Source: Paraphaeosphaeria minitans (lineage: Eukaryota > Ascomycota > Dothideomycetes > Pleosporales > Didymosphaeriaceae). From it: 64,000 nucleotides of DNA. Shown piece by piece: positions 1 to 11,146 of this stretch (the stretch's first letter is position 1; each line of letters opens with the position of its first letter). The stretch spans positions 1,054,001 to 1,118,000 of the forward strand of contig WJXW01000008.1 of assembly GCA_015832175.1 (NCBI GenBank), in the 5' to 3' direction. Below the pieces are notes generated by a model, which saw only the letters and a program-made list of their open reading frames with translations, was not told where the DNA came from and did not search any database. Both the position numbers and the translations under genes were made by a program.

Positions 1-784
1 CCTATCAGGCATCTCGCATGATGACCGAGGGACCAGAAAGGGTTGCCAATTTCTTGAGAATGCCTTCCCGGCGTCTCTTGAACGCAGCGACGCCGCGTTC
101 CTGGGGTATGGCTCAGCTGAAAGTGTCGGCGTGACGAGCTGGGCAGCTTCCCCAAACCTCATCACCCTGACTCTATGCAAATTCTCCGTAAGCGAGAGCA
201 GGGTGAACGAAGACACTCACCGAACCATGCTTAAAGACGATGAGTTTCGCATTCGAGCAAGCCGATAGACCATATTAGAGAGTTGTTGCTTTCCGTCTGA
301 TGCGACATCTTTGATCATTGGGCTGGTCAGCTCTATCTTCCTTTCATGGCTTCTGTTTCAAACTCACGAAGTAACAAGACACCTCAGCAAGTGCTGGAGC
401 CCATCTGAGGGCGCCTCAGTGGCCAACCAAGTAGCCCTTCGTACCGCTAAGGAACTGACACATCTCCGTCTGCAGCTGTAGGGTATGCCTACTAGTCGCG
501 CCATGATGCTTGGGCGGAGGTGTGGCATGGGCTCTCCGTGGCGGCTAGCAAGCAGCGGTGACGACTTCGGCTGTATAGCAGGCATCTTCCATCAGACAAA
601 CCCCATCAAGCAAGGTAAGCCGCTACGGCGATAGCCCTCTTCCCCCCACCAAGGCGGTGCCCTCCATAGCCCCTGCAAACAGCCAGCTGTCTAACCAGAG
701 CCGATGGAACCGCTGACAGGCATAGAGGGGTCTTTCAAATAGAGCCATCGCCTCTGGGGGGTTAGAGTATCACTCATCTTCATT

Positions 785-1168
785 ATGGCCAACAGACTCC
801 TTATTGCTACCCTCATCTTCTTCATCATTGGATTTACGCTTAGTACTGCGGTCCTGTACCGTGACTGTATGGCTATCAGACGTGTCGAGGGTGCCATGAG
901 ATGGAGACAGTGCATTCTTGTGTCTTTGACCGTTGTTCAAGTCGGTTTCCTATCATTCGGGATTGCAGCAAACATCCAGCACCGCCTTAACTGGGTAGAG
1001 CTTCATATCGTGGGTGTCATTTGGGAAAGATGTCAGGAAGTTGTACTCCGATTGAGCCATTCACCTCCGCGTTCGACATTCACGTGGGGAAGAGGAGAAG
1101 GCAAAGGCAAGGGCAAGGGCAAGGGCAAGGGCAAGACTAATATCAGGCATTGTCAATGCAGCTTCTGA
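785..1168 (+). CDS. candidate small membrane protein (uncertain)
   Basis: An ATG-started open frame of 127 residues. Residues about 5-25 and 42-63 are hydrophobic enough for two membrane segments, with a basic stretch (YRDCMAIRRVEG) between them. The C-terminal third becomes a Gly-Lys run encoded by a hexanucleotide microsatellite, which weakens the case that the whole frame is translated. I recognise no family. It could be a short membrane protein, or a chance frame in repeat-rich DNA. No neighbouring gene supports it. Confidence 0.25.
   Translation: MANRLLIATLIFFIIGFTLSTAVLYRDCMAIRRVEGAMRWRQCILVSLTVVQVGFLSFGIAANIQHRLNWVELHIVGVIWERCQEVVLRLSHSPPRSTFTWGRGEGKGKGKGKGKGKTNIRHCQCSF
1099..1135 (+). 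repeat. GGCAAG hexanucleotide microsatellite
   Basis: About six tandem copies of GGCAAG (first copies GGCAAA-like) lie inside the small open frame above and would encode a Gly-Lys repeat. Confidence 0.85.
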
Positions 1169-1475
1169 ATGTATTCTACACGATATAGGTGGTGGCTACA
1201 ACGCGGTGGCTAGATTGAAAATAGCTAACTCGGAATCAGAACATTCCGACACCCCACGAAAAGCGCAACGCTTTCCTTTATAATGTTGATGACGCCCATG
1301 CAATGCAATTAGCACCGTCCACGCATTGACTCACACAGTCTTTATAGGTACCTGTACTGCAGCAACTTATAAGGTATACTACAGCCGCACGACTATGCCT
1401 CAAAATTTGACCGACGATGCTTCCGCACTTCGTCGCAACATGTAACCGTGGGACATATATCCTTAAACTAGGAAC

Positions 1476-1554
1476 GAGGAGGAACTAGTAACAGAGAGGA
1501 ACTAGTAACAGAGAGGAACTAGTAACAGAGAGGAACTAGTAACAGAGAGGAACT
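1476..1554. repeat. 17-bp tandem repeat (AGGAACTAGTAACAGAG)n
   Basis: Four near-identical 17-bp units followed by a partial unit. A degenerate relative with units like GGTACTAGGAACAGAG continues at about 1661-1735. No coding potential is seen across it. Confidence 0.9.
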
Positions 1555-1734
1555 TGTTGAAACAACACAGTGTCGCACCACATCTACGACTGAGGATATA
1601 TACGTTAGATCTCTCCAGTCCTCCATAGAACAATGAACACAATCATCACTCACTTCAACACTAGGAACGGAGAGGTACTAGGAACAGAGCAGGTACTAAG
1701 AATGGGAGGGGACTAGAAATGGGAAGGTAACGTT

Positions 1735-2042
1735 ACTGTTGAATATCGCGGCGCTGATCGAATGCGGAGGTGCTGATACAGTGCGACGTGCGTCAGCTAG
1801 CAGTCAAGCTATTTAGACTAGCAGCCTCTACATCTTTCAGATGACAACAAATGAATCAACAATCACTTATCTCAACAGGTACTGTTGAATTCTGTTGAAA
1901 AGCGCGGTGCTGACCAAGACCAGTCGGGTGCTGAGACGCGGACATCATGTATCACATGTCGACTCGTGCTGTGAATATATGGACTAGCACCCTCATTATC
2001 TGTAGATGATAACGAATGAATCAGCAATCACTTATCTCAACA
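1735..2042. repeat. diverged tandem duplication, about 164-bp period
   Basis: Two copies of a block: each has GTTGAAT plus a CGCGG(C/T)GCTGA-type segment, and each ends in a closely matching 38-bp stretch at 1841-1878 and 2005-2042 (core AATGAATCA(A/G)CAATCACT). A Thr-rich open frame of 78 codons starts inside the second copy (2006-2242); its KTT/TT repeats follow the DNA repeat, so I do not call it a gene. From 2250 to 2900 I see nothing I can support. Confidence 0.7.
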
Positions 2043-2900
2043 AGACCACTTATGATAAGACCACTTTGGATGACATCACTCAGCATGAGACCACCCAACA
2101 TAAGACCATGGAGACGGAGCCGAGGAATAAAGCAGATGGAGCCCAAGCAATCCAGCCATACAGTACAGTAGCACGAAGCTACTGTGCGAGGGCGCAATGT
2201 CCCGATGAGACTACTCAAGAGGTACGTTTTATACTACACTAGTTCACGCTAGTCGAAAAGGACGTCTTTCCCTTATACCGCCTGCCTTACCGTTACTCGG
2301 TGCTCTATAATCCGTCCCTCAAATACCGACGGCTGTCACCGCAACAGTGCTTTCATCAACTGCCTTTTACTCAAAGGTAAGTTAGGCACCAAAAAAGGCT
2401 TCCGTATAACGGTAGATGCCCAGATCTGGGCGCTGTCTCTTGTACCCGACACGCCGTCCCCGGAAAAAGAACACCCAGGTCTGAGCATTAGCCTCAGCAG
2501 AGGGCACAGAACCCTCACACATCCTCCTTCGGTCGCTACCTGCATCGTCCCTCAGCATGTTTGTGTGGTGAACGATCCTCTCATAATGTATCTTCCTCTT
2601 ACATGGCAAAAGCACTCTATATCGAAGTGTGGCGAGTCAATGTCCACTGGGTTGCGAGGATCCGATGTCTCTCCAAGAATACAATAACCGGCATACATAT
2701 TACGACCTTCCAGAAACCTTTTGATTTTGTACCACTAATTGATTTGGAGGAGTTTGCAGGACGTCCATCGGATCTGCTTGCCGCTCTGCAGTTTCGGACG
2801 ATCTAACGTTACGCCGTGGTTGATCTTTGGGTATAGGATTTCTTAGCAGCATGCCAAACCACAAGGCCCTCCTCTCGTCAGGCCTTGTTCCTCAATTTCG

Positions 2901-3590
2901 CTATTCGTGTGCTGCGCCGTGGCGATCCTGCGCAGTCTGTGCTCCGAGTCCTCCGGGTCTTCCGGGTCTTCTGTACACGGGCGGCTCGCCGTTGTACGAG
3001 TTTGGGCGGATTCGAGCTTGGGGAGTCCGAGGTTTTTCGATAGTCATTGGCGTTTTCGATTCGCGGCACCGTGCAGGTACTTTGGTCGTCGAAAACGATG
3101 TTCGTGGGCTTGTTGACGATGGCGCTGTCCCGGCCGCTGCCGGCTGGTCAGAATAGAGCTGCGCCAGCACAGAGAGCGTTTGGATAGTGTATCGCATGAA
3201 GTCGAGCTGAGTGTCGTGCTGAAGGAGCGGCATCAAGTCATCTATCTCTTCGGCGAGGCTCACGTTCAGGAAAATTTCCCTCTTCAACACCTCTAATCCC
3301 TTCTTAAGATGAGACGTGTCGCGACGCAGGCGCTCCGATACAGCAGCCTCCAGTGCGCTATTCGATGCGCCAGGCAGATGCCGCATAACATTGGCCACAA
3401 GGTCTTCGAAGTCCAGGCGTCTGACCTTACGAACGCGACACCAATTGTGTTCTTTTTCTAATGCATCGAGCTGTGGTAACGGCAGCGCGTGGAAGTTAAC
3501 GTGAGTGGCCTGCGTGCCATCGTCGACCTTTAAGTTGCGGCCGGGAACCAAAGGTGGAGGAGAAGACGTCTTCGGCGATGCTGCAGGGCT
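2901..3590 (-). CDS. uncharacterised protein
   Basis: A minus-strand frame stays open for over 220 codons with protein-like composition. It contains a helical, charged middle section (LEKEHNWCRVRKVRRLDFED, then VMRHLPG and LKREIFLNV) and a low-complexity Ser/Thr/Pro/Arg-rich tail. There is no ATG at the upstream end. The frame reads through SPKTSSPPPLVPG into a possible acceptor (CCCTGCAG) near 3583, so this is probably the last exon of a gene whose first exon lies in 3590-3800. No family recognised, and the 5' structure is unresolved. Confidence 0.4.
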   Translation of the reverse strand, partial: SPAASPKTSSPPPLVPGRNLKVDDGTQATHVNFHALPLPQLDALEKEHNWCRVRKVRRLDFEDLVANVMRHLPGASNSALEAAVSERLRRDTSHLKKGLEVLKREIFLNVSLAEEIDDLMPLLQHDTQLDFMRYTIQTLSVLAQLYSDQPAAAGTAPSSTSPRTSFSTTKVPARCRESKTPMTIEKPRTPQARIRPNSYNGEPPVYRRPGRPGGLGAQTAQDRHGAAHE

Positions 3591-3599
3591 GAGGGGGTG

Positions 3600-4410
3600 A
3601 AGATTCGTAGCTTACGTCATGGCAGCTGTGATGCTCGTCCAAGACGGGTCGAGGGGTTGGGGCATCAAGGGTGTCGAGTCCCGGAGACTGCCAAGCTCGC
3701 TGCACGCCCGAGCGCACGGTCGCTGCCCCGCTGTTCGTCTCCGCATTGCGGAGGCGACCTCATCTTATCTTACCCCATTACCATCCCTCAATGGAGACTA
3801 AACCACGAAATTGGCCAGCTAAGACAAAATCGATCTTTACAGATGGCAGTAGTGAGGATAATAACCAGACATTTCGGGACGACCCATTCCTTGGATGCCA
3901 CAAGCATGGTCCAGCTTGCGTCGGAGATGTCCGAGCGGTTGTTTATCCTCTATCCTCCGAAGCTCGAATCTGTTGTGAGGCGGAACCGAAGGAAGAGGAC
4001 GCATCGCCACACCTCGTGAAGCTACGTGCATGCGATAAAGGAAATATTTTACCATAGGGACGAGCTTATGCGGCAACGTGACGATGAGATGTCCAGATCT
4101 GATTGAGGAGAGCGACAACGACTGGAAGCATCAAATACAAGCTCGGATCTACCCAGATCCCGACAGCAATGATGCAGAGTTATTCAATGGGTCGCCCAGT
4201 CTCTCAATATAGTCTCGGCCGCTGGGAACAGGACTATGCACAGCATTCACCCCGGCAAGTGTTTTCGATTGAAGGCTGGTCGCAGTTGGGCCATGAAGAT
4301 GACAAAGATTCATACCTTGGGACTGATTCTTGGACCGGCTCCGGACAGGCGAGCCTCCAAAACTCTTTCCCCTCAAAACCACGCTGAAAAGGTGTAAGTA
4401 GCAAGCGGAG
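3600..4410 (+). other. coding-like fragments upstream of kinase, possibly decayed 5' exons
   Basis: Several plus-strand stretches read like protein in short pieces, for example LIEESDNDWKHQIQARIY at about 4102-4155 and IITRHFGTTHSLDATSMVQL at about 3855-3920. They lie in different frames and are broken by stops. They may be 5' exons of the kinase at 4416 or a decayed N-terminal half. I could not join them with convincing splice sites. Confidence 0.25.
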
Positions 4411-4415
4411 ATTGC

Positions 4416-5576
4416 ATGGAGCGCAAACTGGCGGAAGGAGACAAAAGGCCGGGCCACGTTCAGGAACACGCCGTCACCCACAAGGAGAGTACTCAAGCTA
4501 CACAAAGGCCTCACGTGTTACACTATGACAACAGGAACTTCGAATTTCCAGGCTCACGAAAGGCATTGTGGAAGCAGAAGGTCGAACGTGGAAGTACAGG
4601 GAACGATACACGCGAACTAGTCCCACAAGCGAGACGTATTTCCCTTCCAGGTCTTCCAGTCCCGTTTTCCAAACCACTATTTGACAAGACCTTCGAGACG
4701 GAAGTCGCGCTTGAATTAATCTCGTCATCGCTTGGAGATGGTGATCTCGATGCCATCATCTTATTCGAGAATAGATTAACTACCGTGGAGGAATATGGGC
4801 ACCAGGATAAGAGAAGGGTTCGAAAGACTATACGAAGCACGCAGCTTCATCGAGCCGCAGTACAGTGGGAGAAAGAGACCCAAACGCTAAGCAGGTTATT
4901 GCATCCTCATATCATCGAAGCCATCAAGTGGAATCCCGCCAAACTGTCGATAGATTTCGAACACGGCGGTAAAGACTTAGCGTCTTTAAGAAATGCCACA
5001 AACATGTTCGACGTGGCTGTGCATCGTGTCGACGTGCAAGAACGTATTTGGGTCCATGCGACAGCAGCTCTGGAATATCTCCATGATGAGATGAGGATCA
5101 AGCATCTCGATGTGAAGCCGCAGAATATCCTCCTATCTGATGACCATCAGACGGCTAAGCTTTGCGACATTGGCCACGCTCGGGACATTGATGAAGCTGT
5201 TAGGGGCGGAGGCACACATTATTATATTGCCCCAGAGTTCCTTCTTAGCAGTGAGACTAGCGCGGCTTCAGATATCTGGGCTTTGGGAATTACGATGCTC
5301 TATGTTCTAAACGTAATTCCTTTACCTGGTTCCGAGCCGGACGCAGAAATTTGGCAGATTCACAAGCTCAAGGACGACAAAAAGGAGCGGCGAAAAATGA
5401 GAAAGTGGCTTCGAACAGTGGCCGAAGCGAAGCCGAGAATACCCAGCAGGTGGTCTTTGTTGAGCGAAATGCTGGATCAGGATCCTGAGACCATTTTTAC
5501 GGCTAAAGTGCTAATGCAGAAGCTGAAGAACATGGTGCGGGGGAAGTCACAGCAGAGAAACCTCCTTGTAACTTAG
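4416..5576 (+). CDS. divergent Ser/Thr protein kinase-like protein
   Basis: A 386-residue frame whose C-terminal two thirds is a eukaryotic protein kinase fold. The catalytic loop is HLDVKPQNILL (HLD in place of HRD, with the lysine and asparagine kept). The activation segment begins DIGHAR (DIG in place of DFG), and IAPEFLL corresponds to the APE motif. The helix-F region is SDIWALGITMLYVL. The N-terminal lobe is poorly conserved: I see no clear glycine loop, and the ATP-binding lysine may be in KRRVRKTIRS. It is therefore an active but divergent kinase or a pseudokinase; the intact DxKxxN favours some activity. The first about 90 residues are Ser/Arg-rich. It lies alone, with no paired gene. 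Confidence 0.75.
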   Translation: MERKLAEGDKRPGHVQEHAVTHKESTQATQRPHVLHYDNRNFEFPGSRKALWKQKVERGSTGNDTRELVPQARRISLPGLPVPFSKPLFDKTFETEVALELISSSLGDGDLDAIILFENRLTTVEEYGHQDKRRVRKTIRSTQLHRAAVQWEKETQTLSRLLHPHIIEAIKWNPAKLSIDFEHGGKDLASLRNATNMFDVAVHRVDVQERIWVHATAALEYLHDEMRIKHLDVKPQNILLSDDHQTAKLCDIGHARDIDEAVRGGGTHYYIAPEFLLSSETSAASDIWALGITMLYVLNVIPLPGSEPDAEIWQIHKLKDDKKERRKMRKWLRTVAEAKPRIPSRWSLLSEMLDQDPETIFTAKVLMQKLKNMVRGKSQQRNLLVT

Positions 5577-6429
5577 CATAGTTGTAAACGTTAGCTAGGC
5601 GACGCGGTCTGTAATAGTACTTATTCTCCCACTAAGAGGCGTGCCATTCCTACTTACTTTCGAACGCCGGCGTCAAAGATAGGATTGCTTCCATGCACGA
5701 AGTTCAGTAACGTTACTACTCCGAGACCAAGATCTGGACTAACTTACTCACTTATTACACCCACCTTCTACAATGGAATTCACTCAAATTGATACATGCG
5801 ATAACCGCTAGCAACACTTTCCTTGCTCCTATCCTCTCGAGCTACGTCGCCATCCATGAGTAACCGTTAGCGAGCGAATGCTCTCAGTCCTGCGGTTGCT
5901 CTTAGTCTTGCTATTAGATATAGCGGTGCTGACAAAACGCAATATGTGTGTTAGCTTGCACCCCAGCGCTATTCAACAGATTACAAATGGAACGAACAAA
6001 GGCGCAAATCTCATACATGAATTAACATACGTGGCTATAAAGAACGTAGATATCAGTTGGGTTTGCCAAAGTAGAGAATGGTGAGCCGTCTAGCCGTCTG
6101 CGCTTGCTCTTCACCGTCGGCGCCGTTTTGTGGTGTTGATGAGTGCCTTTGAGTGGACGAGACGATGTTGACCGCCCCAGTCACGTCAGTCACGTCGACT
6201 GTACGTCGCATACCACGTTCTACCAACGGTTCAACCCAAGTCTCTCTCTCTCTACATCAGTGCCTCTGGGCAAGTGTTCCGTGACTGATGTCGCTTCAAC
6301 ACTCCTGTTCTCGGAAGCTTGACCGTTTAGTACACCATTTACCATCGCATTGTTTCGGTTGTCCGGCGCCTGCGGGGCATTGCAATCGATTAATGATGGT
6401 GCGGGCGTGGGCGGAGGTTCTACGGGAGG
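5577..6429. other. gene-free stretch
   Basis: No supported gene. A short (TC)n run is present at about 6239-6252. Open frames here are short and of random composition. Confidence 0.6.
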
Positions 6430-6708
6430 TCAGTGGAGTTTGGTTCTGTCATGTGTAATGTCCTCACCACGTGAGGCAGCAGCCTCCCAAGCAGCTTCCA
6501 GCTCTCTTTGGTCTTCCTCGCCCGCCTGGGCCAAATATGCGCTCAATAGAGTCGGCTGATCACTACTTTCTGGAACAGTGTTCACAGTGCTGCTTGTTGT
6601 TCCTCCACCAGTGGTGACGGGGTGGCTACGTAGAGGATGTGGATAACCATCTGTAGCGACAGCTTCTCCCTGTTGAGGAGATTGCGACTGATCGTTGGAG
6701 GTGGACAT
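6430..6708 (-). CDS. short disordered protein, trio member 1
   Basis: A 92-residue frame with an ATG start (MSTSNDQSQS). The N-terminal 50 residues are Ser/Thr/Gln/Gly/Pro-rich and predicted disordered. The C-terminal half is an acidic amphipathic helix (LLSAYLAQAGEEDQREL, then AAWEAAASR). It has the same size, orientation and architecture as the genes at 7672 and 8706, though direct sequence identity is limited. No signal peptide, so probably cytoplasmic or nuclear. Function unknown. Confidence 0.5.
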   Translation of the reverse strand: MSTSNDQSQSPQQGEAVATDGYPHPLRSHPVTTGGGTTSSTVNTVPESSDQPTLLSAYLAQAGEEDQRELEAAWEAAASRGEDITHDRTKLH

Positions 6709-7489
6709 AATTGCTACAGCTCAGAATATATACGGTATAGTGCTGAATCTCTATGCCTATATGAGTGTGTTGTCTCAAGGGTATACTACAATCACAGACC
6801 TTTCCAGCTTTTGGTACGGTCGTTTTTCAGAGCTTTAGATGTAGAAAGATGACAGTGGTTAAAAGGCTCGATACGAAGGCAGGCTTCGGTACTGTCGAAG
6901 GGGCGAGATTGGATGATCTGACCCGGCGAAGGCATCCGAGTCGAGCATTCTTATATGCATGTTCACAAGCCCTCTCCTCGGTTCATATCAACTTGCCGCA
7001 GTCTCGTTTCGTCGCCATGGCCTCTCGCCCCCTCATTCTGCAAGCCACTGCATCGTTTGACACAGCCCAGAAGGTAGGACCCACCTTTCGATATGCAGTT
7101 TTAATCAAAGTCTATCTCTACAGGGCATTGCGTTGCTGCATCCATGTAACAATGATAGCTCCAATCCATTCCTGTGCCGCGCGAAGCTACATTAAGTTAG
7201 GGCATGGACTTCGCTTGCGATGCTCCGTTCGGCTTCGTTGAACTGGTATTGTTCCGAAAACCAGTAAGCTTTTGCCGCTGTCGGCCTATAGTCTCATTTC
7301 ACAAAGTCCAGTGGAGACCAGGGGGCCTGTAGTGTCCCACGCCAAGATCCCAGGGACAAGCTGATTCGGCTGCAATAAGTCTGACATCGGTGCGGCGTTC
7401 AATGAAAGCCATTGTTGACGCAGGGACACAACACCTTACTACTGTCGATCATCGAAATTCCGCATGCTGACTGCCGTTAAACCGAGGAC

Positions 7490-8445
7490 ACGTGTGAAGA
7501 GGCTTGCAGACTGGTCACTGGTCACAAGATTGGATGTGAAGCACGATGGATTGTACAGACTAGTTCTGCACCTGCTCATTGTCATTGCACCCTTGTCGAG
7601 AATGCAGCCCCGCCTATGAACCCCATGCTTCATTTTTAAGAGCCATCGCGCTTCGGAAAATACTGAAATAACTACGGCTTTGACTCGTTACCGTTCGTCT
7701 GCGGCTCATCATAGAAAAATCTAAGATAATCAAGGTTGCGAGTTCCGGCTTCAGCAAGATCGTCTTGCAAGTCGTTTATATACACAGTACGCGGAGTGCT
7801 GTCTGCCCCATTTGTTGAAGTGCTACGCTGTTCATCGCGGGTCGCAGTCTCGCCATTACCGTTCGTCTGGGTATTGTTTCCAACACGCCCTGGGTCGGAG
7901 CGGTTCGTGCCGGAGTTCGATGAGCTGGTGGACATTCTGAAAGTTTCCAGTAGCGTAGTAAGAGGAGTTCCTGTATCATCCTGAGTATGCAACCCACAGA
8001 TTGCTCTTTCTTGGTCTTACCTTGGGGTCTCTGCTTGGCTGTGATGGAAGATAGTTCAGTCTGCGATAGGGGAACAAGGGGACGAGGTACAAGGAGGCAG
8101 GGAAGACACGAAAAGAGTTCGACGATGATGCTACGACTGATAACCGTGAGATGCAGTGGCTTAATTGATGTATGAAGATTGTGGAACCTTATATGCATGT
8201 ATACTCCTTACCTAACGTTCATAGTTGCTTGCTGCACGCCCGCTCTGACGCCATGTCCTCTCCACATCTCCACCTGCACGCTACTGCGTTGTCGAACCCG
8301 GCAAAAACGGATGCAGCACCCGCTTTGCTTATGTGACAAGGCGTGCAGACTGGCGACAAGGTTGGGAACCACCAGGATCGAAGCGCGATGAGGTGCATAG
8401 ACTAGTTCTGCACCTTCTTAGTGTGATGGTATGGGTAGGCACAGT
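7490..8445. repeat. duplicated flank of small genes 2 and 3
   Basis: A segment at 7490-7595 recurs at about 8335-8445. Shared landmarks in the same order are GCAGACTGG, a GAAGC(A/G)CGATG block, AGACTAGTTCTGCACCT and a GTGATGGTA/GTCATTGCA tail. Each copy lies 80-260 nt beyond the stop of one small gene, so gene and flank were probably duplicated together. Confidence 0.65.
7672..7935 (-). CDS. short disordered protein, trio member 2
   Basis: An 87-residue frame starting at ATG 7935 (MSTSSSNSGTNRSD). An upstream extension to 7992 would need a TTG start, so I prefer the internal ATG. The N-terminus is Asn/Thr/Ser/Gly-rich with TNGNGE and, at the C-terminus, TNGNES, an internal repeat also visible in the DNA as CCGTTCGTCTG. 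The C-terminal part is acidic and aromatic (NDLQDDLAEAGTRN, LDYLRFFYDE). A repeat just downstream is shared with trio member 3, which argues that the two arose by local duplication. Function unknown. Confidence 0.5.
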   Translation of the reverse strand: MSTSSSNSGTNRSDPGRVGNNTQTNGNGETATRDEQRSTSTNGADSTPRTVYINDLQDDLAEAGTRNLDYLRFFYDEPQTNGNESKP

Positions 8446-8705
8446 GTAGGATCTCAACGCCGAACGTAAAGCCATTGCCGGGGACCGGAGATCAATTATC
8501 TTTTCAGGTTGAGCTTCTACTAGTTTGGAGTGAAACTTGCATCGCGGACAACACATGTATCCCGCTCTTGCCCTTAGACAGTACATCAATATCAATAAGG
8601 TGTATCAGGCCAACACGGAAATTTGGAGTTTCATTCACAAAGACTGCAGAACAAAATAGATACTGTTCATGTACACGATATATCTAAATCGACTACTCCC
8701 AATCC

Positions 8706-8952
8706 TTAGGGTGCTTTCACGTGCGTTCTCGACCCAGAAAGCGCATCGTGGAGTGCCAAGACAACAGGATCGCTAGTCATATGCCAAAACTCGTCCATAG
8801 ATGCAGAAGGGAAATCGGAGTTTGTGAGTTGTGTGTTGTTTTGTGCTTCCGTATTGTCGTTGTCTCTTTTCCCATTGCTGGGTGTTTGACCGTAAATTCG
8901 CGCATCGGGACTGATTGGTGCACCAGAGGCGTTGGTCTGATTGTCCGACATG
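8706..8952 (-). CDS. short disordered protein, trio member 3
   Basis: An 81-residue frame from ATG 8952 (MSDNQTNASGAP). The longer version to 8999 would need a TTG start. The N-terminus is Asn/Thr/Gln/Asp-rich; the C-terminal part (DEFWHMTSDPVVLALHDALSG) is a hydrophobic-acidic helix-like segment, as in the other two. Same strand and same downstream repeat as trio member 2. Function unknown. It could be a rapidly diverging lineage-specific family. Confidence 0.5.
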
Positions 8953-9304
8953 ATAGAGAAGTCTGGAATGTGGCGGCTAGAGAAGATGACCTGTATCAAT
9001 ATGACCGTATGACTAGGAGATGAAGCCGCTTGTGCTTACCTCAGACTTTTGAACGCCGCGTGGAGACAAGGGATATAGGGAAATGGTGGGTTCCTCGGAT
9101 CGCTTTAATACTAGGTCTGTGATGCGGTTGTGCCGTGCTCACAACCGCGTGCAGAGACATTGACCTCTAGTCACGCATGGGATGCATATTTGCTTGCTGT
9201 AATGCTCGTTTTAGCATCCATTCCTCTTAGGTTTTCTATGTGCACATTCTCGAACGTAGCACCCCCATCTTTGTATGCATTAGCGTGCACAATGGCTTTC
9301 TGAG

Positions 9305-9530
9305 TGTGATAAAGAAATGAGTGAAACGGGTGGAAACGGGTAAAATGAGCGAGGTTGGTAAAATGAGTGGAAATGGGGAAAGTAAGTCAAACGGGTGAAA
9401 TGAGTGCGATGTGTGCGATGAATGATGCGAGATAAGTAGAATGAGAAAGCTTAGTAAAATGGATAAAGTGAGTAAAGTGAGTAAAATGAGTAAAATGAGT
9501 AGAGTGGGTAAAGTGGGTAAAATGATTAAG
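9305..9530. repeat. degenerate GTAAAATGA/GTGAAACGG minisatellite
   Basis: About 25 imperfect 8-10-nt units such as GTAAAATGA, GTGGAAATG, GTAAAGTGA and GTGAAACGG in tandem. The rest of 9000-10320 shows no supported gene. Confidence 0.8.
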
Positions 9531-10325
9531 TAGCGTCATCATGCCATACAGCGACCTTCTAGTGGATACCTGAGTTTAATTGTGTCATGTGACTTACCCC
9601 GCTCCGGGCTGCAAAATCTCACGTCGGACGCTTTTCATGGTGCCGCCAGCACTTCCGTCCCTTCAAGTTGCCGCGTACATGCCCTGTAGGTACATGTTAT
9701 TCATATCTATGACTAGGCCCAAAACCTCGTCGCACGCTAGCTCGAAGGTTTGGGCTCAGCCACATTTGGGGCCATATTTGGGCATCACGCTTGAACAACA
9801 CGCTTGGGCATCACGAAGTTGACGTGTCATAGTCTTTGAGCTACTATCAGGCCGGGCTCCAAAAACTGGAATCGCATGCGGTCTTAACCGTCGAATTCGC
9901 TGTCACGTACAAATTATTTTGTGTATAGCATTGTCCTTCCGCGACGCCGCTCCAGGTGAAAACATCTTTCGGATCTGCTGACACACGCGCGTCTAAGGCC
10001 AAATATGGTAGAGCATGAGAAAGAGCGTTCCAAGTCGGAGTCAGAAAGCTCTGTGGGAGAACAGCCGGTGAGATGACGTATTCTCGATGACACTCACGGT
10101 GCTAATAAGCGATTCAGACGAAATACGACGTGTGGCAACGAGCTGATGGTTTACATCGAGGGGAGGCATCCTCAAAACGCATTTCATTCAGAGGTGGATT
10201 CGTAAGGGTTCGAAAAAATGATTGGGTCACAATTGTCGACGAAGGATGGGCGACGGATGAGGAGAAGTCATTTGTGGTTCCTCCATGGCATTCTTGCGAA
10301 GTTCTCGGCAACCCTCTGATTAAAT

Positions 10326-11146
10326 TCACGAAATCCTGAATTGCTGAAGTTGCAACCGTCGCAGACTTTCCATCATGTCTTCGCGCCCGATTGTAATCGT
10401 GAAGCAGCAGTCTTTATCGCCTGTAGGTATCAGTGCAGATACAAATCCCGATACTTCATCTCTTCGCTCTCTTTCCGTTCGCCACAGGTTGCTCGTTTCG
10501 ATACCTTTGCGCATGATGTGGAAGAGCATGTCAATGTTCTCAAGAGGTATGCTGGTGTATCCATGCTGAATTTCTAGAGTTGAGGGTTATAGAGAGTATG
10601 CGGGTACAGAAAAGAAACTCACGGCGGGGTTCCTCCCCTGCTCGGTATTAGCGATGCTCTTCTCTTTTGTCTAATAGTATACTAACTTTGGGGGAATACA
10701 GTCTGCATGAAGTGCAAATACCCCCTATTTCCGGAGAAACCGTGTTCCACGGCAGCCGTCTCCAAAAACTTCTTTGCGGTTGAGTTTAGAGTGAAACAGA
10801 AAGGTTCGTGATCGTCAATGTGGAGAATATGGTCGAGGACCGATTCAGTGGACTTCTTAGTGCATTCTGTCGGTGTAATGGCCAGCACTGCGGGAAGGAA
10901 GAGATGCCCGCTGATTTTTTGGATTTCGGTATAGACATCTCGGGCGCGCGACTTCCTCCATGCTGTTCCAGCTTTGACGGTCTGTGTCCCATCATCCTCC
11001 CCCCAAATGATCTGAAATCGAGTCTTCAGGAGTTTTCGATCGCTGTGGGATATACCCTTTGTTTTCAACTGTTTTAATTTCTCGTCGATGCGAAGTAGGA
11101 CGCCATTAGTCTGTGCGTCAGACGATCGGAGATAACTGCTTTGCAT
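10326..11146 (-). CDS. uncharacterised multi-exon protein
   Basis: The first exon starts at ATG 11146 (MQSSYLRSSDAQ) and stays open to 10682, about 154 residues. It is basic and helical (RIDEKLKQLKTKG, SDRKLLKTRF, AWRKSRARDVY) followed by a mixed segment ending HFMQTVF. A second coding-like stretch, 10326 to about 10575, contains ENIDMLFHIMRKGIETSN and ends QQFRIS. It is preceded by a plausible acceptor (CAACTCTAG) and a GTGAGT donor at about 10622, so it is probably a later exon, but I could not fix a middle exon in frame. An upstream extension of the first exon runs through repeats and is unlikely. No family recognised. Confidence 0.45.

Noticed and set aside
1..780. Short frames at the left edge
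   Set aside because: No domain, splice or composition support on either strand.
2006..2242. Thr-rich 78-codon frame
   Set aside because: Its repeats follow the underlying duplicated DNA; no independent sign of coding.
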